A stretch of DNA of 64,000 bases from Pedobacter psychroterrae (lineage in GTDB: Bacteria; Bacteroidota; Bacteroidia; Sphingobacteriales; Sphingobacteriaceae). The DNA is taken from positions 1 to 64,000 of the forward strand of contig NZ_SJSL01000006.1 in the NCBI RefSeq assembly GCF_004331695.1, given 5' to 3'. The position numbers were made by a program, and so were the translations under genes. Of this stretch, positions 1-7,322 are shown one piece after another (within the stretch, counting starts at the first letter, position 1; each line of letters begins with the position of its first letter). The notes below the pieces were generated by a model that did not search any database, was not told where the DNA came from, and saw only the letters and a program-made list of their open reading frames with translations.

Positions 1-93
1 CGGTAGAAGGCATCTGCCAAACATTTTTGAAGCAAAAATATTAAAATTAAGAGTAGTAATTAACAAGAACTCAGAAACAAAAAAAAAGAACAT

Positions 94-735
94 ATGGCAA
101 TTTTAAAAGGCGGAATCCTTGGTGGATTTACAGGAAAAATCGGGGATGTAATCGGTTACATCCGATTTGGGAAATCTTACATTAAGATGAAATCCAAAAA
201 GAAAAAAAAGAAGGCTTCGGACAAGCAGGTCGAGGCAAGAAAGAGAATGTCGGTAGCAGTCAAATTTATCAACACGGCAAAAACGTTTGTGGCGATAGGT
301 TTTGCCCAATCTGGCGCCAGGAAAAGGCGAACAGCCTATGCGGATGCAGTTTCCCACCAGATACTCTATGGGCTGAAGGGCGAATATCCCACAGTAAGCA
401 TCGACTTTGAAAAGGTAATGCTTGCCAAAGGCAACATGCCCGGAGTGCAGCAAGCTGAAATTGTGCCCATGGCAAACGGCGTTACATTTAATTGGGAGCC
501 TGAACTCATGGCAAGCATTTATCACATTCAGTCAAGGGCGATGTTGTTTGTGTATTGCGAAGATCTCGGCAAGTCGTTTTACAACTTAAATGCCGCGAGA
601 ATTATGGACAAGACGGATTTTATGGAATTGCCTTTGAATTTTAAAGGACATAAACTTCAGGCCTACATTGCTTTTGCCAGCGACGATAGAAAAAAGATCA
701 GTGATAGCAGGTATATTGGCTACGTTGATTATTAA
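94..735 (+). CDS. DUF6266 family protein
   Basis: A 213-residue protein of unknown function that I place in the DUF6266 family of Bacteroidota by its Gly-rich N-terminus (MAILKGGILGGFTGKIGDV) followed by a very basic stretch (Lys-rich, about residues 30-42) and by the family-like C-terminal half ending in RYIGYVDY. No signal peptide, membrane segment or catalytic motif is visible. The ATG follows an A-rich leader (aaaaaaaagaacat), usual for this phylum. The family is often found in multiple copies per genome, and a decayed second copy lies at 57.5-57.8 kb. Function unknown; family call fairly confident from pattern memory only. Confidence 0.8.
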   Translation: MAILKGGILGGFTGKIGDVIGYIRFGKSYIKMKSKKKKKKASDKQVEARKRMSVAVKFINTAKTFVAIGFAQSGARKRRTAYADAVSHQILYGLKGEYPTVSIDFEKVMLAKGNMPGVQQAEIVPMANGVTFNWEPELMASIYHIQSRAMLFVYCEDLGKSFYNLNAARIMDKTDFMELPLNFKGHKLQAYIAFASDDRKKISDSRYIGYVDY

Positions 736-745
736 TGACTGACCT

Positions 746-943
746 TTAGTCGCAAGTTTCATGCTGCAGGTCATAAAAAGTCAAAGGCCGCTCACCGCTT
801 TCAAAATAGGCTTCCCCTTCTAGCAGAATTTTGCGTTCTTTTCCATTAAAATATTCGATGGCACCCTTGATACGTATTGAGCATTCAATCGTCGGATTGT
901 CTGAAATACATCTAGCGACAGTTGTTTTTAATGGTTTATTTTC
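746..943 (-). pseudogene. C-terminal remnant of an unknown protein
   Basis: On the minus strand an open frame of 65 codons with no ATG, GTG or TTG start runs from a stop at about 944-946 down to a TAA at 746-748. The translation looks protein-like: it contains IRIKGAIEYFNGKERKILLE and ends in FYDLQHETCD, with alternating charged and hydrophobic residues. It is therefore read as the C-terminal end of a gene that lost its 5' part, squeezed between the DUF6266 gene and the DUF805 gene. I do not recognise the family. It could also be chance coding-like sequence. Confidence 0.35.
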
Positions 944-988
944 TTAAGATTTGGTAAACCAAATAGTTTAACCTAATTACCGCTTATC

Positions 989-1399
989 ATGTTTAAAAAT
1001 CCCTTTTCCATCGAAGGAAGAATCAGAAGGCTGGAGTACGGCCTTAGTTATATCATTTATATTGTGTATTTGGTCTTAGAAATCATTGTTTTGGGTGTTT
1101 TTGTAGAAGGGACCGGTGGTCAGAATGATACCGTAGCAGTGTATTTGTTAGCAACCCCGGCAATCTGGTTTATGATTGCACAAGGTGCCAAACGCTGTCA
1201 CGACAGGAATAATAGCGGCTGGTGGCAACTCATACCTTTTTACGGATTTTGGATGGTTTTTGCAGATGGTGATATCGGCCCCAATGACTATGGGGATAAT
1301 CCTAAGGGATTGAGTTATGATTATGAGCCTGTGTATAAGACAGGTGAAGCGGTCAAATCCATCGATAATGTTGACGATGACGGAATAATAAAACCTTAA
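989..1399 (+). CDS. DUF805 family inner-membrane protein
   Basis: A 136-residue membrane protein with the DUF805 layout: an N-terminal motif MFKNPFSIEGRIRRLEYGLS, two hydrophobic segments (about residues 18-40 and 50-65), then the family hallmark AKRCHDRNNSGWWQLIPF and a GxNxYGDNPKG motif. DUF805 proteins are small bacterial membrane proteins with no known biochemical role. It stands alone, preceded by the gene remnant on the other strand and followed by a convergent esterase-like gene. The C-terminal tail of about 35 residues is acidic and variable. Confidence 0.85.
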   Translation: MFKNPFSIEGRIRRLEYGLSYIIYIVYLVLEIIVLGVFVEGTGGQNDTVAVYLLATPAIWFMIAQGAKRCHDRNNSGWWQLIPFYGFWMVFADGDIGPNDYGDNPKGLSYDYEPVYKTGEAVKSIDNVDDDGIIKP

Positions 1400-1468
1400 T
1401 GGGCTAGCAAACAAAAATGCGGAAATTAAATTCTTCATCCGCAGACGAATAATTCAATTGTCATCAGC

Positions 1469-2698
1469 CTAAATGCTCGTAGTTTTATCAATATATACGA
1501 TCATATCAAAATTCTTCGACATAGATAATTTCTGGCCTTCCGGGGAACTTAATGCGCCAATACTCCTCATAATAAGTGGCTGCGTTAAAAATTGATTTAG
1601 TGCATTGTCTTTAGACGCAGCATTGATGTCCAGGATGAAGTTTTTATATTGACATTGATTAAAATAGTATTCATACCACTTGTTAGACCTCACTTCGCCA
1701 AAATAATATGGTTGAAATCCCAATAGAGGTTTGTTTTTAGCAATAAACACATTTACATATGCTTCTCCTGAATTGAAATCAGTGCCGATTACATAATATT
1801 TGGACCCATATCTTTTATACAGATGCGTGCCTAATGATGGATAATTGTGTATTTCATCTTTTGTGAGATGTCCATTATGTGCCCAGATAATTAATTTACT
1901 ATCTTTTGCCCGCTCTTTTATCCATGTCGCATTTTTTGCCATGTAGTTATCTCTGATGAGTCTTTTCCCTTCATAACTTATAAGCTGATCAAGCATTACT
2001 ACATATTGTCGGTTCAGGTCTGACAACTGCAAAGTTTGAAATTTCAATAACATTGATTTCAGGCCTTTCATTTCTTGCTTTGTTATTTTGCTATTAAAGG
2101 GTTTTGCAAGATAGGTTTCCATCAAATCCTTATCTGCTTTTTCAAGATTGGGGATTACAGCTATTAGTTTATTAAATATGTTGGTATAGTTTCTACTTTC
2201 CAGACCATAGATCCGGACTTTATCTGCATCAGATTGGCCTATATTGTGTCGCCTAAGCCATTCGATCATTTGATGGTTGCTTCTCATAATCGCTGTACCT
2301 GCCACATATTTAATACTATCGGCCCTACCAATGATGTAATCATTCATGTACGCCATGGCTAAAAAGTCGCTCTCAAACGCGATGGCCTTATAGCCAAGAT
2401 GGGTAACCAAAAATCTGACCAAGCGATCTTTGTAGTTGAAAACTTCCGCAGTGACATGTGTTACCTCTCCCAAAGCAATCAATTCCTTGTCTTTCAAAGT
2501 TTCCTTTAAAAAATTTATGTCTTTAAAATCTGTGTCACCGCTAAAATGCTCAATGGGCTTGATTACTTTGTTAAGATTGGTTACGATTGATGAGTTGTTT
2601 TGTTGAGCAGAGATTTGAATCGGAGCAAGGGCCAGTAAAGCAAATACTAGAAAAAGGTTATTTTTGAGCATACCTGCATAAAGTTTATCTTTAAACAT
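1469..2698 (-). CDS. Erythromycin esterase family protein
   Basis: A 409-residue exported protein of the erythromycin-esterase-like superfamily (EreA/EreB fold). Visible signs are an N-terminal signal peptide (about residues 12-31, ending ISAQ), the catalytic-region motif ALGEVTHVTAE near residue 76, the partner motif FESDFLAMAYMN, and the conserved IIWAHNGHL near residue 270. Members hydrolyse macrolide lactones in a few resistance proteins, but most are of unknown substrate, so this should not be read as a resistance gene. Single gene, divergent from rpiA. The upstream AT-rich gap holds no clear consensus promoter. Confidence 0.85.
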   Translation of the reverse strand: MFKDKLYAGMLKNNLFLVFALLALAPIQISAQQNNSSIVTNLNKVIKPIEHFSGDTDFKDINFLKETLKDKELIALGEVTHVTAEVFNYKDRLVRFLVTHLGYKAIAFESDFLAMAYMNDYIIGRADSIKYVAGTAIMRSNHQMIEWLRRHNIGQSDADKVRIYGLESRNYTNIFNKLIAVIPNLEKADKDLMETYLAKPFNSKITKQEMKGLKSMLLKFQTLQLSDLNRQYVVMLDQLISYEGKRLIRDNYMAKNATWIKERAKDSKLIIWAHNGHLTKDEIHNYPSLGTHLYKRYGSKYYVIGTDFNSGEAYVNVFIAKNKPLLGFQPYYFGEVRSNKWYEYYFNQCQYKNFILDINAASKDNALNQFLTQPLIMRSIGALSSPEGQKLSMSKNFDMIVYIDKTTSI

Positions 2699-2782
2699 AA
2701 GTATTATTAGATCAAAGGAACAGCAGTTTAACAGAAATTAACGCTTTGACGTCTTATATTTAACAAACTCAATCATAACGCC

Positions 2783-3478
2783 ATGGACTGGAATAGCAGC
2801 ATAACCAATAGCCTTTGGCCCGATAGCATACAAAACCGGGAAAGCAAGGAAAAAGTTGCGGAGCAGATTGCCAATAAAGTAAAAGATGGTGATACAATAG
2901 GCGTAGGATCTGGCTCTACATCATACCTGGCATTATTGGCCATCGCCCAAAAGATCAAGACTGAAGCACTTTCCGTGAGAGCAATCCCTACGTCTATCGA
3001 GATTGCATTGACTTGCATCAGCTTAGGAATACCTGTCGTTAGTCTGCAAGAAAATCGCCCCGATTGGTATTTTGATGGTGCGGATGAGGTTGATCCTAAT
3101 AACCACCTGATTAAAGGACGTGGCGGAGCTATGTTTAAAGAGAAGCTGATAATGTCCGCAAGCTCACGTAACTATATCATTATTGACAAAAGTAAACTGG
3201 TAGAAAAATTAGGCGCACAATTCCCAGTTCCCGTTGAGGTTTTCCCTTCCGCATTGATGGCAGTGGAAGCCGAGCTCAAAAAGCTCGGTGCTACGAAAAT
3301 ATTACTGCGCCCCGCGCAGGGGAAAGACGGACCTATAATATCTGAAAATGGCAACTTGATACTTGATGTGAGGTTTGACCAAATTGACAAGGATATGGAA
3401 ACCAAAATTAAATGCATCACAGGTGTGATCGAAAGCGGGCTCTTTCAGAACCTTAAGGCAGAAATAATAATCGCCTGA
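2783..3478 (+). CDS. rpiA: Ribose-5-phosphate isomerase A
   Basis: A 231-residue cytoplasmic enzyme interconverting ribose 5-phosphate and ribulose 5-phosphate in the non-oxidative pentose phosphate pathway. The family motifs are all present: the phosphate-binding GVGSGSTSYLA near residue 40, FDGADEVDPN with the catalytic Asp near residue 95, and KGRGGAMFKEKLI with the catalytic Glu and Lys. Length is normal for RpiA (about 220-235). The start at ATG 2783 gives a short N-terminal extension (MDWNSSITNSLWPDS) that could be trimmed, but no better ATG precedes the EKVAEQIANKVKDG helix. Stand-alone gene. Confidence 0.95.
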   Translation: MDWNSSITNSLWPDSIQNRESKEKVAEQIANKVKDGDTIGVGSGSTSYLALLAIAQKIKTEALSVRAIPTSIEIALTCISLGIPVVSLQENRPDWYFDGADEVDPNNHLIKGRGGAMFKEKLIMSASSRNYIIIDKSKLVEKLGAQFPVPVEVFPSALMAVEAELKKLGATKILLRPAQGKDGPIISENGNLILDVRFDQIDKDMETKIKCITGVIESGLFQNLKAEIIIA

Positions 3479-3506
3479 GGCTCTAGGAGGGCTATATACA
3501 ACTGGT

Positions 3507-3860
3507 TCACAGTTTTTCCTTTGCTTCTGCTACACTCGTCAGAAAATTAATATGGCGGCCTTTATTGCTTTCGAAAATGAAGTCTTTGATACTTTGCCCC
3601 GGATACTTACCTAAATCCCCGACAATGGCCAATCGCATTCTGTAATTCGAAAATTTCTGCAATATTTCTCCAGCCAGACCAGTCTTCAGATCAAAAAAAT
3701 CAGGGCTAATATTCTGTTCATGCAAAATAATGCCATCACATTCCTGGTAATATAAATCAGCTAGTATTTGCAGCGCTTCTTCAGCGTTGGTGATTAATAT
3801 ACCCTCAGCTGTAACTTCAGCTATCTTCCTATCTCCTTTTTCGTGTATTTCTATATTCAT
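3507..3860 (-). CDS. DUF4180 domain-containing protein
   Basis: A 117-residue cytoplasmic protein covering a single DUF4180 domain, recognisable by ITNAEEALQILADLYYQECD, a conserved stretch with IILHEQNISPDFFDLKTGLAG and the later RLAIVGDLGKY. The family has no known function; in other bacteria it sits in regulators or stands alone, and its fold is thought to be SpoIIAA/STAS-like. It is convergent with rpiA. No partner gene is adjacent, so context gives no clue to its role. Confidence 0.85.
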   Translation of the reverse strand: MNIEIHEKGDRKIAEVTAEGILITNAEEALQILADLYYQECDGIILHEQNISPDFFDLKTGLAGEILQKFSNYRMRLAIVGDLGKYPGQSIKDFIFESNKGRHINFLTSVAEAKEKL

Positions 3861-3918
3861 GATTAGTTATCGGACACTAATTTATTGAATATGTTTTGAT
3901 TTAGCTTATTTGAGCATA

Positions 3919-3968
3919 AAAAAAGGAGAAGTTGATCATTTAAAACATGATCAACCTCTCCTTTTAAA
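3919..3968 (-). terminator. Rho-independent terminator after the phosphoesterase
   Basis: A long hairpin: 3921-3939 pairs with 3947-3965 (18 of 19 positions, one A-C mismatch) around a 7-base loop. Because the stem starts with AAAA and ends with TTTT it has a T-run on either strand. It lies just past the stop of the phosphoesterase gene (minus strand), which it most likely terminates. The gene on the other side (DUF4180) is transcribed away from it. Confidence 0.85.
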
Positions 3969-3979
3969 CCAAACATTGT

Positions 3980-5575
3980 TTACTTTCCGCTGTCAGCCGG
4001 CATCGCAATTTTATAACTGCTTTTTTGTGTAAATGTCCTTCCGGAAATATCGGTTGCCTTTACCTCAATAATATGTTCGCCGACAGGCAGGTTAACCTGT
4101 ACAGGAGCCTTCCACAAGTGGCGGTTAAGGGAGGGATTTCCCGGTCTTCTGCCGCTAAGCAGTACCTCGGCATGATCCCATTTATGCAAAAGATCCATGA
4201 AAATAGGATCGTTTTGAAGTACATATTCCATTACAATCCATTTGCCGCCATCAACGCGGCACATCAAGGTATCTGTAGGACTGCCCATAAAGAAGTTTGC
4301 ATAAATGGCTGCCGTGGTTTTTTTCTTATGTTCCAGCAACTTGGGTGCGGTAATGGCAATTTGATAATCGGCAGGCATATCCACAACCTTATAATCTAAG
4401 GTATATGCGTTCTTGTTGAAATTGATGAAAGCATAACCCTTGGGTGTGCCATCGCTCATTGTTGAAACGGGAATGCCTTTTTCATTTAGTTCACCTGAAT
4501 ACCAGTTTCCGGAGGTAGTTCCTACGTTGTAGTGATGATGTGGTTTATCCTGTTTCCAGCCTTCTTGTTTGGTAAAGAAATCCTGTTTCTGTGCGTGCGT
4601 ATGTGCAGAAAGAGATAGCGTGTGGGGAAAACGTGCCAGTATATTAAACAAGCGGTCACGGTCTGCATCCCTGAAAGGATCGCCACCTTCTTTAGGCTCG
4701 CTAATTGGGATATGAAACGCCAGTACGATCAGGTGGTCTTCCGGGACATGTTTTAGATCGTTTTCAACAAAGTCCAGTTGATCTTTGCGAAAGCCACCCC
4801 AGTAACCTTTTCCATCATTTGGATCCGGATACAGGATATCATCCAAGATTATAAAATGCACCTTTGCATAGTTAAAGGCATAATTAGCCGGACCAAAATG
4901 CGCTTCATAAGTTTCATCAGAAAGTGAATCTTCTTTTACATCAAAATCCATATCATGGTTGCCCATCAGATTGTACCAGGGAATTCCCACTTCTTTAACA
5001 GCTTGTATGTATGGCTTAAACAAATCCAGGTTATTATTCACAAGGTCACCCATGCTTAAGCCAAACTCTATTCCTTTAATACCTTTAACTTCAGAAACTA
5101 CGCCTCTGTAGAAATGTTCAACATCTTTAAGCGTGACTGGCTGGGGATCACCAAATACCAACATCTTAAAGTTTTCGGCTTCTTTAACAGGGGTCAATGG
5201 AAAATCGACTGATGCAGGTAGCGGCCCTGTAGGAGCAACACCTTTAAATTTAAGTACAGGCGAGCCTCCCGGTTTATGAATGTAGTAGAACTGGGGAAGT
5301 TGTTCGGCGTTTACAGCTGTTTTATATCCGGAAGGTTTTATGACCGCAATGATGTTGTCATTTCCAACCGGCAGGGTATACTGGCCGTTTTTATCTGTTA
5401 GCACTACCTGCACACCATTGGTAACAGCAACTTTGTCTATGCCTGGGTCTTTCTTGTCATGTTTTCCATTTTTATTAAGGTCGTTGTATACAAAACCTTT
5501 TACTGTAGTCTGGGCCTGCATTTTGCCGGCCATCATTAGCACCATTGCGGTGAGGAGTATTCTTTTCATATTCAT
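3980..5575 (-). CDS. Secreted calcineurin-like phosphoesterase with SdrD-like N-terminal domain
   Basis: A 531-residue exported metallophosphoesterase. Domain order: signal peptide (about 1-22, ending MQAQ), an SdrD_B-like beta-sandwich (about 24-90, with VYNDLNKNGKHDKKDPGI typical of that fold), a calcineurin-like core (about 135-400) with metal-binding motifs FGDPQP, SMGDLVNN, MGNHDMDF, LAFHIPI and SAHTHAQ, and a C-terminal beta domain (about 410-531). All metal ligands appear present, so it should be active on a phosphate ester, but the substrate is unknown. It is the last gene of the SusCD locus, 25 bases after the SusD gene, and the only enzyme in it. The second Met (MKRIL) is an equally good start. 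Confidence 0.9.
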   Translation of the reverse strand: MNMKRILLTAMVLMMAGKMQAQTTVKGFVYNDLNKNGKHDKKDPGIDKVAVTNGVQVVLTDKNGQYTLPVGNDNIIAVIKPSGYKTAVNAEQLPQFYYIHKPGGSPVLKFKGVAPTGPLPASVDFPLTPVKEAENFKMLVFGDPQPVTLKDVEHFYRGVVSEVKGIKGIEFGLSMGDLVNNNLDLFKPYIQAVKEVGIPWYNLMGNHDMDFDVKEDSLSDETYEAHFGPANYAFNYAKVHFIILDDILYPDPNDGKGYWGGFRKDQLDFVENDLKHVPEDHLIVLAFHIPISEPKEGGDPFRDADRDRLFNILARFPHTLSLSAHTHAQKQDFFTKQEGWKQDKPHHHYNVGTTSGNWYSGELNEKGIPVSTMSDGTPKGYAFINFNKNAYTLDYKVVDMPADYQIAITAPKLLEHKKKTTAAIYANFFMGSPTDTLMCRVDGGKWIVMEYVLQNDPIFMDLLHKWDHAEVLLSGRRPGNPSLNRHLWKAPVQVNLPVGEHIIEVKATDISGRTFTQKSSYKIAMPADSGK

Positions 5576-5600
5576 TATTTAATATTTATAATTGGGTTAA

Positions 5601-7313
5601 TTACCAACCCCGGTTTTGAACAATTACACCATTTGATTTTGAGATTTCTGACTGCGGGATTGGATAGTAGTAAAGTTTATCATTCCAAACCCGGTTTTCT
5701 ACTACTGTTGGTGTGTAACTGAATGTTCCATCCGCATTTTTGACCACATTAACCCCGCGCAAAGTACCGCCGATTGCCTGACCGGCAATCATCCAGCGCC
5801 TGACATCCCAGAAACGATGGCCTTCAAAAGCCAGTTCCACACGTCTTTCGTTCCTGATCAATGCATTCATGCTTTGCTGGTCTGCCCCTGCGGAAATAGC
5901 CTTCAGCGCTACCGCTGCACGGGTACGTACCGAATTCAAAGCTGTTCTTGCGCTAACAGTCAATGTGCCCGGCCCTGTACCTTCCGGGCCATATGCTTCA
6001 TTCATCGCTTCGGCATAGTTTAAATGAATTTCAGCCAGGCGGATAAACATCCATTGCTTTGGCGCTACTTCACCCAATTGAAGATCCAGGGTCTCGTTCA
6101 TATACTTCCTTAAATAGTAACCTGTTTTAGAAGCCCTGTCTCTTGGTTTCCCGTTGATCCCCCCGGCAAACAGTTCAACTGGCGCCGGAACTTTACCAAA
6201 TGGAGCGCCATTAAAGGCAACTATTTTCGCAAGCCGCGGATCACGCCTGTTATATGGATTGGCAGCATGAGCGGGTTTGCTCCAGTCAAAATTACCATCA
6301 TCCAGGTGTTCAAAGGCATCAACAAGATTTCCTGAGGGACAGGTGCCTGTAGCCCCCATCGGAAAGCCCACTGCAGTGTTTTGCTTTTCGAAAGTGTTGC
6401 TGGCTGCATACCTTCTTTCGAAAATAACCTCGGTACTCTTTGTCGCCGCTAGTACGCTCAATGTTTCATACTTCGCCTGAAATGCGTAAACAGGTGTAAA
6501 GGTGATCACTGCCCTGTTGGCCTCGGCCGCTTTCACCCAGCGTGCTGTACGATCTCCGCCCACATATCCGAGCAACGGATCAGCATTAGAAGACTGATTG
6601 TAAAGATCACTGGCGGCATACAACAGTATGCGCGCTTTCAGTGCCATAGCAGCTCCCTTGGTCGCCCTCCCATAATTTCCTGTATCATAAGTCGCAGGCA
6701 GACCAGCCGCCGCAGAGTCGCAATTGTATACAATAAAATCTACACAATCTGAAAATGACCTTCTCGGAAAGCGGGAGATCCAGTCTGTATTCTTATCGAT
6801 CACTTCATCTACTATTGGAACACCGCCGTAACGTTTAACCAGTTCAAAGTAAAAAAATGCAGTAAGGAATTTTGCCTCTGCTTTATACTGCTTTATCAGC
6901 TCTACCCGTCTGGTATATTCTGTTGGATTTGAATATTGCCAGATCTTCCAGGTAATGGTATCGGTAGACTGGATAAATATTTTAGCATTACGTATGGATG
7001 CATAGGTCTTATTCCAAACATCATCAGGATTTGAATATGGCGTAATGTTTCCAGTGTTAAAATTCTGAATCGTCTCCACATTGTTCACTTCTTCTGCTTC
7101 ATCGCTTGCCGCTGCCAGCCAGGATGTACCAATGTCCGAAAAACCATTTGGCAGACCGCTATAGACATTGTTCAGGACGTTCCTGATCTGCGTAATGTTG
7201 CTATAGATTTCTTTATCATTTACAAATGTTAAGTTTTCTGGTTCAACGACCTCACATGAGGCGATGCTTACTGCCCCGATAAAAACTAATAGGCCTTTTT
7301 TTAAGTTATTCAT
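5601..7313 (-). CDS. SusD/RagB-type glycan-binding outer membrane lipoprotein
   Basis: A 570-residue surface lipoprotein with a signal peptide ending in the lipobox SIASC (Cys20). The SusD fold is shown by the N-terminal TPR-like region with YTRRVELIKQYKAEAKFLTA and FYFELVKRYGGVPIVDEVI, and by the C-terminal RNERRVELAFEGHRFWDVRR motif ending in PIPQSEISKSN. SusD proteins cap a SusC transporter and bind its substrate outside the cell. It is 9 bases downstream of SusC-1, so the two form the second SusCD pair of this locus. Substrate cannot be told from sequence. Confidence 0.95.
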   Translation of the reverse strand: MNNLKKGLLVFIGAVSIASCEVVEPENLTFVNDKEIYSNITQIRNVLNNVYSGLPNGFSDIGTSWLAAASDEAEEVNNVETIQNFNTGNITPYSNPDDVWNKTYASIRNAKIFIQSTDTITWKIWQYSNPTEYTRRVELIKQYKAEAKFLTAFFYFELVKRYGGVPIVDEVIDKNTDWISRFPRRSFSDCVDFIVYNCDSAAAGLPATYDTGNYGRATKGAAMALKARILLYAASDLYNQSSNADPLLGYVGGDRTARWVKAAEANRAVITFTPVYAFQAKYETLSVLAATKSTEVIFERRYAASNTFEKQNTAVGFPMGATGTCPSGNLVDAFEHLDDGNFDWSKPAHAANPYNRRDPRLAKIVAFNGAPFGKVPAPVELFAGGINGKPRDRASKTGYYLRKYMNETLDLQLGEVAPKQWMFIRLAEIHLNYAEAMNEAYGPEGTGPGTLTVSARTALNSVRTRAAVALKAISAGADQQSMNALIRNERRVELAFEGHRFWDVRRWMIAGQAIGGTLRGVNVVKNADGTFSYTPTVVENRVWNDKLYYYPIPQSEISKSNGVIVQNRGW

Positions 7314-7322
7314 TTCCTGCTG

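Noticed and set aside
1469..2698. Macrolide resistance gene
   Set aside because: The protein is exported and belongs to the broad erythromycin-esterase-like superfamily; most members are not resistance enzymes.
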